From an uncultured Veillonella sp. (lineage in GTDB: Bacteria; Bacillota; Negativicutes; Veillonellales; Veillonellaceae): a stretch of 30,429 nucleotides of DNA. The stretch covers positions 1 through 30,429 of the forward strand of contig NZ_UQYC01000014.1 of NCBI RefSeq assembly GCF_900545205.1, written 5' to 3'. The translations under genes were made by a program, and so were the position numbers. Every line of letters starts with the position of its first letter. Positions within the stretch are counted from its first letter, which is position 1. A model generated the notes under the pieces. It made no database searches, had not been told where the DNA came from, and saw nothing but the letters and a program-made list of their open reading frames with translations. This document shows positions 22,610 through 30,429 of this stretch, one piece after another.

Positions 22610-24185
22610 CAAGGCCCAATGTAGTCCAGAAATAATTTTGAATACTTCCGTTTGTTACATATGGTTGTGTTGTAAAGTATAATGGCATTACTAGAGCTTC
22701 ATCAAAAATCATCTTTTCTGCTTGATGCATCAATGCATCGCGTTCAGCCCCATTTGATGTCGTACGAATACGAGCGATTAACTCGTTATAGTCTTCACTA
22801 TGGTACTGACTATCGTTGTCTTCCGCAGAGAATACTTCTAAGAAGTTTTGTGGATCACTGTAATCCGCAACCCAAGAAGCACGAGCTACTTGGTATTTAC
22901 CAGCTTCGCGATCAGCTAAGAATACCTTTGTCTCTTGATTTTGTAAGCGCACATCTGCACCAAATGCATTTACCCATGCATCCTGTACAGCTTCAGCAAT
23001 CGCTTTATGTAATTCGCTTGTGTTATACAAAATCGTAATTGGAGGCAATGGATGATTCTTATCATAGCCAGCTTGTTTCAAGATTTCTTTCGCTTGCTCT
23101 ACATCTTCGTAAACGAGATAGCTACCAGCTTCACGGAAGTCTTCACGACCGTTGCTTTCAAGCATACCGTATGGAACAAATGCATAAGCAGCCTCTTTAC
23201 CTCCACGAACAATATTGTTAACGATATTAGCACGGTTGATAACCATGGAGAATGCTTTACGTACTTCAGGGTCTGTGAAAGGTTCTGCTTTCACATTAAA
23301 TACGTAATAATAGTTACCAAGCATAGGTCCAATATGTAATAGACCAGCCTCTTCTAAGCGTTTTTGATCCGCTACAGGAGGCTCAACAGTCATATCTGCT
23401 TCACCACCTTCAACCAATGTAAGGCGTGTGCTTTGGGATTCACTGATAGGCCAATTCATCTTCTCTGTTTTTACAGAGTCCGCATCCCAGTAATCTGAAT
23501 TCTTAATGAAATCCATTTCCCCATTATGCTTCCAAGATAATAAGCGGTATGGACCATTAGACACAAATGTATCTGCATTAGCAGCCCAGTTTTCATGAGC
23601 CTCTACAACCTTTTGACTTACTGGATAGTAACTATGAGATGCTAATAATTTTAAGAAATAGGCGGTTGGATTTTCTAAGGTAACTACCAATGTATCATCA
23701 TCGATGGCCTTAACACCAACGTCTTCAGCTTTGGCATCACCATTATTAAAGGCTTCGCCATTTTTTAATACATATAACATATATGCATTGTCCGCATGGA
23801 CTTCAGGGTCTAATACGCGTTTCCAAGCGTATTCAAAATCATGAGCCGTCAAAGGCTCTCCATTGGACCATTTTAAATCTGGTCGCAAATGGAAGGTATA
23901 CTCGCGACCATCATCAGAAATATCCCAGCTTTTAGCAAGTGCTGCCTCTGGTTCACTTTCATCATTTAAACGAACTAAACCGTCAAATAATTGGAGTTGA
24001 ACCGTTGCCTCCGGAGAGGTAGTAGACTTTGCTGGATCCAATGTGGATGGTTCCTGCTCAATAACATATCGGATTGTATGCTCATCAATTGGTTGTTCCC
24101 CGCGAGGATAACCAAATACAAACAAGAGCACACTCACCCCTAGAGCAAGGACCATGAGTTTTAACAAATTTCGTTTATCCATCAT
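22584..24185 (-). CDS. oppA: Oligopeptide ABC transporter, substrate-binding protein (OppA-like)
   Basis: Extracytoplasmic solute-binding protein of family 5 that delivers peptides to OppBC. The 533 residues show the family start (IRYVIEQEPSTLDPAKSTT), FDGLVRL, TFHLRPDLKWSNGEPLTAHDF and repeated DP/SNGPY motifs. The N-terminus has a basic start and a hydrophobic stretch (about 9-25) but no cysteine lipobox and no clear AxA signal-peptidase site, so it may be anchored by this segment or have a poor cleavage site. The ATG overlaps the stop of the upstream hydrolase gene (ATGA). It is the last gene of the opp operon; peptide preference is unknown, and murein peptides are one possibility given ldcA next door. 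Confidence 0.9.
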   Translation of the reverse strand: MMDKRNLLKLMVLALGVSVLLFVFGYPRGEQPIDEHTIRYVIEQEPSTLDPAKSTTSPEATVQLQLFDGLVRLNDESEPEAALAKSWDISDDGREYTFHLRPDLKWSNGEPLTAHDFEYAWKRVLDPEVHADNAYMLYVLKNGEAFNNGDAKAEDVGVKAIDDDTLVVTLENPTAYFLKLLASHSYYPVSQKVVEAHENWAANADTFVSNGPYRLLSWKHNGEMDFIKNSDYWDADSVKTEKMNWPISESQSTRLTLVEGGEADMTVEPPVADQKRLEEAGLLHIGPMLGNYYYVFNVKAEPFTDPEVRKAFSMVINRANIVNNIVRGGKEAAYAFVPYGMLESNGREDFREAGSYLVYEDVEQAKEILKQAGYDKNHPLPPITILYNTSELHKAIAEAVQDAWVNAFGADVRLQNQETKVFLADREAGKYQVARASWVADYSDPQNFLEVFSAEDNDSQYHSEDYNELIARIRTTSNGAERDALMHQAEKMIFDEALVMPLYFTTQPYVTNGSIQNYFWTTLGLVDFKKAYK

Positions 24186-25000
24186 GGCAATGCTTCCTCT
24201 ACAAATTCTTTCATGATACGCCCTACTCGAGCGCCTAACTCTTTACCTCGGTCATTATCAATATCGCTCATCAAAAGGATAAAGCAAAAATGACCTCTAA
24301 ACGTTTCCAATATGCCCCCATCATGCTCTACGCGATTAAGGGATCCTGTTTTATGGTGAAAGCGTACATCTTCTCCCCAATAAAATGGCAAAATATCACG
24401 GAATTGTTGGCGACCTAAAATGTTCCACATTTCTCGGCCATAAAAATCTCTATCGCGACATTCAAAAATGTGTTTATAGAGACGAGCTAACGCCATAGCA
24501 GTCATACGATTATCACGGCCTTCGGCGAGAGCTTCAAAGTCCATCATCATGCGATTAAGTTCTATCTCATCTACACCAAGCTGTTCTGCACGAGCATTGA
24601 TATTTTCCATTCCAAGAACTGTAATGAGCAAATTTGTTGCAATATTATCGCTGAGAACCATCATAAGACGGCATAACTCAAGATACGTAAAGCTATGCTT
24701 TGCTACTAATTCTTGTAGTGCTCCACCACCTTCAACACGAGGTGTTCTAGATAGTGGAACTGTATCATTAAGGTCTAACTGTTCAGTACGAGCTAAATGG
24801 AACACATACTCCATGATGAGTACCTTAATCAAACTTGCACTAGAATGTACCGTATCCTCCCCTTTAGAAGCGATAATAATCGGTTCCTCTTCATCGTCAA
24901 ATTGAAGTACTACATAGGATATTTTTCCTTTTGGTGCAAATTCTTTAATAACTGTATCGAGTTGATGCTCCAAGGACTTGCCAACAAGTAACTTTTCCAT
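24182..25000 (-). CDS. Beta-lactamase-fold serine hydrolase without signal peptide
   Basis: A class A-like penicillin-recognising fold: S56-x-x-K59 (SLIK), SDN at 117-119 and KTG at 217-219. The omega-loop region reads LNRMMMDFEALAEG; the deacylating glutamate of true class A beta-lactamases (E166 in LDRWE) is replaced by methionine (about residue 152), so it is probably not a beta-lactamase. No signal peptide is seen, so it should be cytosolic. 272 residues. GGGAG precedes the ATG. It lies between oppF (12 nt gap) and oppA (overlapping ATGA), clearly within the transporter operon. It may hydrolyse an imported peptide or ester; the substrate is unknown. Confidence 0.82.
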   Translation of the reverse strand: MEKLLVGKSLEHQLDTVIKEFAPKGKISYVVLQFDDEEEPIIIASKGEDTVHSSASLIKVLIMEYVFHLARTEQLDLNDTVPLSRTPRVEGGGALQELVAKHSFTYLELCRLMMVLSDNIATNLLITVLGMENINARAEQLGVDEIELNRMMMDFEALAEGRDNRMTAMALARLYKHIFECRDRDFYGREMWNILGRQQFRDILPFYWGEDVRFHHKTGSLNRVEHDGGILETFRGHFCFILLMSDIDNDRGKELGARVGRIMKEFVEEALP

Positions 25001-25012
25001 ACTATTCTCCCA

Positions 25013-25960
25013 TTATATGTGCCAGCATGCGATGCGGCGATCTGCCCAGTCACGTAGAGGTGGACGTTCTGTAAAGCAACGCCCCTCTGCTTCTGGGCAA
25101 CGACCACTAAACAAACAACCTTTCGGTGGATCTAGTGGATTTGGTGGGTCCCCTTTAAGAGGTGCTCCAATTGGAGCATGTGGTATAACAGGACCATTTA
25201 AGGCCGTCAAAGCACGAGTGTAAGGATGTTGTGGGAATTCGTATAAATCCAATGCTGGACCTTCTTCCATAACAGCCCCTAAGTACATAACCACCATGCG
25301 ATGACTAATGTAGCGCACCATGTTTAAATCATGAGAAATAAAGAGGTACGAAATACCATGTTGTTCTTGTAAACGTTCAAGCAATGTCATAATTTGTACT
25401 TGAATCGATACATCTAGTGCTGAAATCGGTTCATCACAGATGATACACTGTGGCTGCATAATAAGAGCCCGTGCAATACCGATACGTTGACGTTGACCAC
25501 CAGATAATTCATGAGCATAACGCTCACCAAAAGACATGTTCAAACCAACTTGATCAAGCACTTCTTTTACGCGAATAACGCGATCACGAGGTGTATACTT
25601 TGGATCTAGCTCCAAAGGTTCCTCTAAAATCGCATTAACCGTAAGACGTGGATTAAGAGATGCATAAGGGTTTTGGAATACCATTTGCATCACAGGATGA
25701 ACGGCTTTACGATCCACATAAGGATCAATCTGACGACCATTCATATAAATAGAACCTGATGTAGCTTGATGCAAGCCCATCAACATGTAGCCAAATGTGG
25801 ATTTACCACAACCTGACTCACCTACGATACCGAGGGTTTCCCCTGGCGATTGATATAGGCTCACGCCTTGTACAGCGTGTACCGTGTGTTTTGGCTTAAA
25901 TAAGCCCCCTGACAGAGTGAACTCTTTAACGAGATTGTCAGTTTCCCATACGTAACTCAT
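25013..25960 (-). CDS. oppF: Oligopeptide ABC transporter ATP-binding protein OppF
   Basis: One of the two cytosolic ATPases driving peptide import. 315 residues: Walker A GESGCGKST, signature LSGGQRQR, Walker B CIICDEPISALD, then the oligopeptide-transporter C-terminal extension (SGRCPEAEGRC). The C-terminal cysteines at about 282, 288, 295 and 312 form a C-x5-C-x6-C...C array, which in related Opp/Dpp ATPases has been reported to bind a 4Fe-4S cluster. The start overlaps the oppD stop (TAATG). Confidence 0.95.
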   Translation of the reverse strand: MSYVWETDNLVKEFTLSGGLFKPKHTVHAVQGVSLYQSPGETLGIVGESGCGKSTFGYMLMGLHQATSGSIYMNGRQIDPYVDRKAVHPVMQMVFQNPYASLNPRLTVNAILEEPLELDPKYTPRDRVIRVKEVLDQVGLNMSFGERYAHELSGGQRQRIGIARALIMQPQCIICDEPISALDVSIQVQIMTLLERLQEQHGISYLFISHDLNMVRYISHRMVVMYLGAVMEEGPALDLYEFPQHPYTRALTALNGPVIPHAPIGAPLKGDPPNPLDPPKGCLFSGRCPEAEGRCFTERPPLRDWADRRIACWHI

Positions 25961-26940
25961 TAAAGTCCCTCCAACTTAGCTAACCAACATGTAAATTGGT
26001 GACCTTCACCAACATTTGTAACCATAGGAATACGATTACCACAGATACGCATAGCCCACTTACACCGTGGATTAAACGCACAACCTCGTGGTAGATCAAA
26101 CAGATCTGGTGGTTGACCTTCAACGGCTTTTAACTCACCATGCCATTTACCTTGTGGTAAAGCGAGTAACAAGCCCAATGTGTACGGATGACGAGGTTCA
26201 TTAAAGATACCTTCTACCGTAGCAGATTCAACACATTTGCCAGCATACATAACCATAACACGGTCGCAAATTTGAGCAATAACGCGGAGGTTATGAGAAA
26301 TAAAGATAATGCCAATACCAGCTTCTACAGCTAATGTTTGCATAAGGCGCAAGATTTGAGCCTCTGTTGTAATATCTAGAGCCGTTGTCGGTTCATCACA
26401 AATCAAAACCTTTGGACGACCAGCGACAGCCATGGCGATACATACGCGTTGACGCATACCACCGCTCAACTCATGAGGATATTGAGATAATCGTCTTTCC
26501 GGTGTTGAAAGGCCCATCTTCTTTAATAAGTCGATGGCAATCGCTCGTTCATCATAATCGTCACCATACGCATTGGTACGATGGATAACCTCATACATTT
26601 GCTCCCCAATCGTCATGATTGGATTCAAAGATGTCATAGGATCTTGGAATACCATGGCAACAGTAGTACCGCGCAATTCATTCCAATCATCTTCAGTGAA
26701 TTCGAGGCAATCATTGCCATCTATCATAAATGTATCGGCTTTAATTTTTGTTTTACCATATGGTAGCAATCCCATTAAGGAATTAACTAGTACAGATTTA
26801 CCACAGCCTGATTCACCAACAATACCTAAAATCTCACCTGGCTGTAAGGAGATATCTTGATTGCGAATAACCCGTAAAGGGCCTTGGAAGGTATCGATCG
26901 TAATGGACACATTGCGCACATCAACAATTGCGTTATTCAT
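25960..26940 (-). CDS. oppD: Oligopeptide ABC transporter ATP-binding protein OppD
   Basis: Partner ATPase of OppF. 326 residues with Walker A GESGCGKSV, Q-loop VFQDPMTSLNP, signature LSGGMRQRV and Walker B VLICDEPTTALD, then the C-terminal extension. Cysteines at about 287, 293, 300 and 318 repeat the C-x5-C-x6-C...C spacing of OppF, so both subunits may carry an iron-sulfur site. AAGGAG precedes the ATG, which overlaps the oppC stop (TAATG). Confidence 0.95.
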   Translation of the reverse strand: MNNAIVDVRNVSITIDTFQGPLRVIRNQDISLQPGEILGIVGESGCGKSVLVNSLMGLLPYGKTKIKADTFMIDGNDCLEFTEDDWNELRGTTVAMVFQDPMTSLNPIMTIGEQMYEVIHRTNAYGDDYDERAIAIDLLKKMGLSTPERRLSQYPHELSGGMRQRVCIAMAVAGRPKVLICDEPTTALDITTEAQILRLMQTLAVEAGIGIIFISHNLRVIAQICDRVMVMYAGKCVESATVEGIFNEPRHPYTLGLLLALPQGKWHGELKAVEGQPPDLFDLPRGCAFNPRCKWAMRICGNRIPMVTNVGEGHQFTCWLAKLEGL

Positions 26941-27839
26941 TATCTATCTCCTTCCTTAGGGTCTAACACATTACGTAAGCCATCGCCAAGGAATGCGAAA
27001 CCAAGCATGGTAACGCTAATGGCAACAGCAGGGAAAATCAATTGGAATGGATAAGAGCGCATGCTACTAATCCCTTCAGAAGCGAGTACACCCCAGCTCG
27101 CCATAGGTGCATTAACACCTAAACCGATGAAACTAAGGAATGCTTCTGTAAAAATAGCCTCTGGGATGGCCAATGTCAATGTAATGATGATTGGTCCCAC
27201 GCAGTTTGGCAAAATATGACGCAATAAAATGCGATATTTTGGAATCCCCATTGCTTCAGCAGCAATGATGTATTCTTCGTTTTTCACTTTCAAAATTTGG
27301 CTACGTACAATACGGGCCATATTGAGCCAATAGGCAATGCCCAATGCTACGAAAATAGATGTTAAGCCAGGGCCTAGTACAACCATCAACAAAATTACGT
27401 AAAGTAAAAGTGGAATGCCGTACAAAACATCTACAAGGCCCATCATGATGCGGTCAACCTTGCCACCAAGGTAACCTGCAATACCGCCATAAGTAACGCC
27501 GATAACAAGATTGATAAACGCCGCTACAAAACCGATAGTTAAGGAAATACGAGCGCCGTACATAACGCGCGTATAAATATCGCGACCCAATGTATCTGTA
27601 CCGAACCAATGACTAAAGCTCGGACTTTGGTTCGCATCGATTAGGGATTGGTCCGCATAGGTATACGGCGAAATTAGGGGTCCTAAAATTGCAAGTACAA
27701 TCATCACTAAGATGATAGTAGCCCCTACTACAGCCAAGCGATTCACCTTAAATCTCGCCCATTTACTAGGACGTTTTATAAAGCTTGTAATTTCTTCTTG
27801 AGGAGTTCGTTCAATAGGTAAAAAATCTTCCTTATTCAT
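26940..27839 (-). CDS. oppC: Oligopeptide ABC transporter permease OppC
   Basis: Inner-membrane permease forming the translocation path with OppB. From ATG 27839 it has 299 residues: an N-terminal OppC_N segment (about 1-60) with the first transmembrane helix (VVGATIILVMIVLAILGPLI), then FGTDTLGRDIYTRVMYGARISL and five further helices. The EAA motif reads EAMGIPKYRILLRHILPN. I chose this ATG because AGGAGGGG lies 4 nt upstream; an earlier in-frame start at 27872 falls inside oppB. It overlaps oppB by 8 nt. Confidence 0.94.
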   Translation of the reverse strand: MNKEDFLPIERTPQEEITSFIKRPSKWARFKVNRLAVVGATIILVMIVLAILGPLISPYTYADQSLIDANQSPSFSHWFGTDTLGRDIYTRVMYGARISLTIGFVAAFINLVIGVTYGGIAGYLGGKVDRIMMGLVDVLYGIPLLLYVILLMVVLGPGLTSIFVALGIAYWLNMARIVRSQILKVKNEEYIIAAEAMGIPKYRILLRHILPNCVGPIIITLTLAIPEAIFTEAFLSFIGLGVNAPMASWGVLASEGISSMRSYPFQLIFPAVAISVTMLGFAFLGDGLRNVLDPKEGDR

Positions 27840-28764
27840 CTGTCCCCTCCTCTGTCGTAACACGTGGATCAATTAACGGATAAATCATATCCACCAAAAT
27901 ATTAAGAAATACTACAAGCGCACTATAGAAAATCGTAATACCAAGAATAACCGTATAGTCTCGGTTATAAATGGAAGTTACGAAATACTGTCCAAGGCCC
28001 GGAATGGCAAAGATTGTTTCTACGATAAAGCTGCCTGTCAAAAGGCTAGCAGCCAACGGTCCCAAGTACGTAATAACTGGCAAAATAGCATTGCCTAATG
28101 CATGACGTGTCAAAATAGTCCAAGAGCCCAAGCCTTTGGCGCGAGCTGTACGGATATATTCTTGTTGGTACACATCAAGCAACCCACTGCGCGTTAAGCG
28201 TGCAATGAATGCCATAGGTTGTGCTGCTAACGTCAACACTGGTAGAACCATATAAGATGGACCACGCCATAAGGCTACGGGGAACCATCCTAGTTCAAAG
28301 CCCACCACATATACAAGAACGGCACCAATAATAAATGTAGGCACGGAAATACCAATGGTAGATAATACGGTAACCGCATAATCAACGATACCATTAGGGC
28401 GCATAGCACTAATAGCACCCGCTGCAATACCACCTACTACAGCCACCATTAATGATAATAAACCAAGCTGCGCAGAAATTGGGAATGCATCACTGATAAT
28501 ATCGTTCACACTACGACCTTCATACTTATATGATGGTCCCAAATCGCCGGTAATAACACCACCTAAATAATCACCATACTGTTTCCATACAGGATCATCA
28601 AGATGATACTTTGCTTCAATACTTGCTTTTACCTGAGGTGGTAATTTCTTTTCACTTGTAAAAGGTCCCCCCGGTATTGCATGCATTAATGCAAACGTTA
28701 CGGTAATGATGACCCATAAGATTATGATTGCGCCACCTAGGCGTCGAAATACATACCTTGTCAT
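27832..28764 (-). CDS. oppB: Oligopeptide ABC transporter permease OppB
   Basis: First gene of the opp operon; inner-membrane permease with about six helices in 310 residues. The start RYVFRRLGGAIIILWVIITVTFALMHAIPGGP (first helix, about 5-25) is typical of OppB/DppB. The EAA motif RTARAKGLGSWTILTRHALGNAILP is present in the second half, shown here as ARAKGLGSWTILTRHALGN. ATG 28764 has GGAGG 9 nt upstream; a GTG two codons earlier is less well spaced. Confidence 0.94.
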   Translation of the reverse strand: MTRYVFRRLGGAIIILWVIITVTFALMHAIPGGPFTSEKKLPPQVKASIEAKYHLDDPVWKQYGDYLGGVITGDLGPSYKYEGRSVNDIISDAFPISAQLGLLSLMVAVVGGIAAGAISAMRPNGIVDYAVTVLSTIGISVPTFIIGAVLVYVVGFELGWFPVALWRGPSYMVLPVLTLAAQPMAFIARLTRSGLLDVYQQEYIRTARAKGLGSWTILTRHALGNAILPVITYLGPLAASLLTGSFIVETIFAIPGLGQYFVTSIYNRDYTVILGITIFYSALVVFLNILVDMIYPLIDPRVTTEEGTDE

Positions 28765-28798
28765 TGTCACTATCCTCCATAAAAAGTCTATCTGTTTT

Positions 28799-28804
28799 AT
28801 TATA
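28799..28804 (-). promoter_or_regulatory. -10 element for the opp operon
   Basis: TATAAT on the minus strand, 35 nt before the oppB ATG. No convincing -35 lies 17 nt away; that region is occupied by the palindrome at 28812-28827, so activation or repression there is likely. Confidence 0.55.
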
Positions 28805-28811
28805 CTACATT

Positions 28812-28827
28812 ATGAAGTTAATTTCAT
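28812..28827. promoter_or_regulatory. Palindrome in the opp/pdxK divergent region
   Basis: ATGAAGTTAATTTCAT is a 16-bp palindrome with one mismatched pair. It lies between the two divergent promoters and covers the expected -35 of opp, as an operator would. No regulator gene is in the window. Confidence 0.42.
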
Positions 28828-28843
28828 GAATAACATCATTACA

Positions 28844-28872
28844 TTTACAGAACGCCCTACATAACGTACAAT
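28844..28872 (+). promoter_or_regulatory. Sigma-70 promoter for the pyridoxal kinase gene
   Basis: -35 TTTACA (28844-28849), 17-nt spacer, -10 TACAAT (28867-28872). The predicted start is near 28879, leaving a short leader of about 20 nt with GGAGG. Confidence 0.75.
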
Positions 28873-28899
28873 AAAATATATAGTATTTTGGAGGTGTCT

Positions 28900-29733
28900 A
28901 TGACAGAAGTACCTAGAGTCTTAACAATTCAAGACATGAGCTCCATCGGCCGTTGTGCCCTAACCGTTATGATTCCAATCATCAGCGCTATGCGTTGCCA
29001 AGCGGTTCCATTGGCAACAGCTGTATTGAGTAATCACTTAGAATATCCACACTACGAGTTTGTAGATTTATCGGCACATATGAGAGATTTTATGGACTGC
29101 TGGGATAAAAATGAAATCGACTTTCACGCTATTGTAAGTGGTTTCTTGGCATCCCCAGAACAAATTCATCTCGTGGAAGAAGCCATCGATCGTTTCGGTA
29201 ATAAGGGACAAATGATTATCGTCGATCCAGCTATGGCGGATGATGGTCGCCTCTACTCTATCTATACACCTGATATGGTAGTAGCAATGCGCCAACTTGT
29301 TTCCAAAGCGCACATTGTAAAGCCTAATTATACAGAGGCTTGTTTCTTATTAGACATTCCATTCTCTACAGATCCTATTACTGATGATGAATTACGAGAT
29401 CGATGCAAGAGATTACATCAAATGGGTCCTGATATGGTTATCATGACTAGCGTGCCATCCGAAACACACGCGGTCATCGCCGTTTATGATGGCCCAACGG
29501 ATTATTTAAAAACATATGATATTCCTCTTATTCCTGTAAAAGCTACAGGAACTGGGGATATCTTTACCGCTGTATTATCCGGTGCAGTAATGAGGGGATA
29601 TTCACCGTATGATGCGGCAGAGCTGGCAATGAATTTTACTACTAAAGCGATTCAAGCCACAGTAGATACTGTAAAATCTATGAAACAAGGTGTAGCATTT
29701 GAGCTAGTCTTGCCAGAATTAACTCAACTATAA
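28900..29733 (+). CDS. pdxY: Pyridoxal/pyridoxamine kinase
   Basis: Phosphorylates B6 vitamers with ATP to make pyridoxal or pyridoxamine phosphate. From ATG 28900 (GGAGG five nt before) it has 277 residues of the ribokinase-like family. TIQDMSSIGRCALT (9-22) is the substrate motif of the Firmicutes PdxK/PdxY group. VDPAMADDG (108-116), KPNYTEA (141-147) and the anion-hole/catalytic-base motif GTGD (217-220) are present. A TTG at 28888 gives a longer product but lies in the Shine-Dalgarno. It is first of a two-gene unit with the DUF805 protein. Confidence 0.9.
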   Translation: MTEVPRVLTIQDMSSIGRCALTVMIPIISAMRCQAVPLATAVLSNHLEYPHYEFVDLSAHMRDFMDCWDKNEIDFHAIVSGFLASPEQIHLVEEAIDRFGNKGQMIIVDPAMADDGRLYSIYTPDMVVAMRQLVSKAHIVKPNYTEACFLLDIPFSTDPITDDELRDRCKRLHQMGPDMVIMTSVPSETHAVIAVYDGPTDYLKTYDIPLIPVKATGTGDIFTAVLSGAVMRGYSPYDAAELAMNFTTKAIQATVDTVKSMKQGVAFELVLPELTQL

Positions 29734-29754
29734 GCTAAAAATAAAGGGGAACTT

Positions 29755-30339
29755 ATGGATTTACTCTATGTTGTATTACGAACACTGCTCATATGTACTG
29801 TAGGTTTGCTCATCGCATTCCAAGGTCGACGTATGGGCCTATCGATTTTTAATCTAACGGGACGATTAAATCGACTTCAATTTATCATATGCTTTATCGT
29901 ACTAATGATTTTATTCCACATCGTTCATTACATCGATGATCTATTCTTAGACTTTGTCGTATCCTTACCGGCTTATTGGTTTACACGGGTCATCATATGG
30001 ATTTTATTAGCAACACTCTTCCCATTGTCCTGCATCTTATTTGGCCGTCGTATTCACGATATCGGCTTTAATGCATGGGCCGGGATTCTCTGGTCAGTAA
30101 TTATTATTTTCATCAATACTTACTCTGCTGTATCTCCATTCAATTACTTACTGGAACTTTTCGTATGGCTCATCGGCTTCCTCTTCTGGGTATTGCCGGG
30201 ACAACCGGAACCAAACCAATACGGAAATCCTCCATTTATGCCTGTCAATCGACCAACTTACGAGTCAATGCAACAACCAGGATCTGAATCAGAACGAGAA
30301 ATTAGAAAAACCGTTCGAAAACGTCGTAAAAAACGGTAA
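29755..30339 (+). CDS. DUF805 family membrane protein
   Basis: Inner-membrane protein of unknown function. The 194 residues show an extra N-terminal hydrophobic helix (about 4-22), then GRLNRLQFIICF, further helices around 45-60, 75-97, 104-121 and 130-147, the RRIHDIGFNAW motif and a C-terminal NQYGNPP, all features of DUF805. The C-terminus is strongly basic (KTVRKRRKKR). GGGG lies before the ATG, 21 nt after pdxY, so the two are likely co-transcribed. No clear terminator follows within the last 90 bases. Confidence 0.82.
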   Translation: MDLLYVVLRTLLICTVGLLIAFQGRRMGLSIFNLTGRLNRLQFIICFIVLMILFHIVHYIDDLFLDFVVSLPAYWFTRVIIWILLATLFPLSCILFGRRIHDIGFNAWAGILWSVIIIFINTYSAVSPFNYLLELFVWLIGFLFWVLPGQPEPNQYGNPPFMPVNRPTYESMQQPGSESEREIRKTVRKRRKKR

Positions 30340-30429
30340 AACATAAAACAAACATAATAAAAAACGTATCTCTATTGATATGTACCCATTTTCCTGGACA
30401 CATAATATTTACTAGCCTAAACACATGGA

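Noticed and set aside
24182..25000. True class A beta-lactamase (resistance gene)
   Set aside because: There is no signal peptide and the omega-loop glutamate is missing, while the gene is locked into a peptide-transport operon.

Overview
The window looks like chromosomal core DNA of a Veillonella-type organism (Negativicutes, a diderm Firmicute). This rests on a moderately AT-rich composition, Firmicutes-like gene order (divIC, S1 protein, tilS, hpt, ftsH, coaX, fol genes, dusB, lysS) and general protein character. The genus is an inference without database support. From the left edge to about 28.77 kb nearly every gene lies on the minus strand; a ThrE-type exporter is the one exception. The right end (28.9-30.34 kb) is on the plus strand. 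I see no tRNA, rRNA, CRISPR array, prophage or intact insertion sequence, and no gene-free stretch over 300 bases.

Layout from left to right: a SpeC/SpeF-type ornithine decarboxylase cut by the left edge (1-1873); greA-lysS with a strong promoter of their own; dusB; birA-coaX with a promoter carrying a BirA-like palindrome; a divergent threonine/serine exporter; the block divIC, S1 protein, ppx/gppA, tilS, hpt, ftsH; an L-2-hydroxyacid (lactate-type) dehydrogenase; a small YeaQ/GlsB membrane protein translationally coupled to an unrecognised membrane-anchored protein; an operon of an ABC-F ATPase followed by folE-folP-folB-folK; an M20 amidohydrolase; an LD-carboxypeptidase; a peptide ABC-transporter operon oppB-C-D-F, a cytosolic beta-lactamase-fold hydrolase and oppA; then, divergently, a pyridoxal kinase and a DUF805 membrane protein.

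How the genes work together: the folate genes form a tight, overlapping operon that makes dihydropteroate from GTP and pABA. The opp operon plus the neighbouring LD-carboxypeptidase, M20 peptidase and penicillin-recognising hydrolase look like an uptake-and-trimming route for peptides, possibly murein peptides.

The most unusual signals are two. First, a layout recurs in which a sigma-70-like promoter sits right behind the upstream stop codon and is followed by an intrinsic-terminator-like hairpin before the next start codon. It is very clear for greA and for the ABC-F/folate operon, and weaker for dusB and ldcA, and suggests leader attenuation. Second, FolE keeps its zinc ligands but has non-canonical residues at three positions that are normally catalytic or triphosphate-binding.
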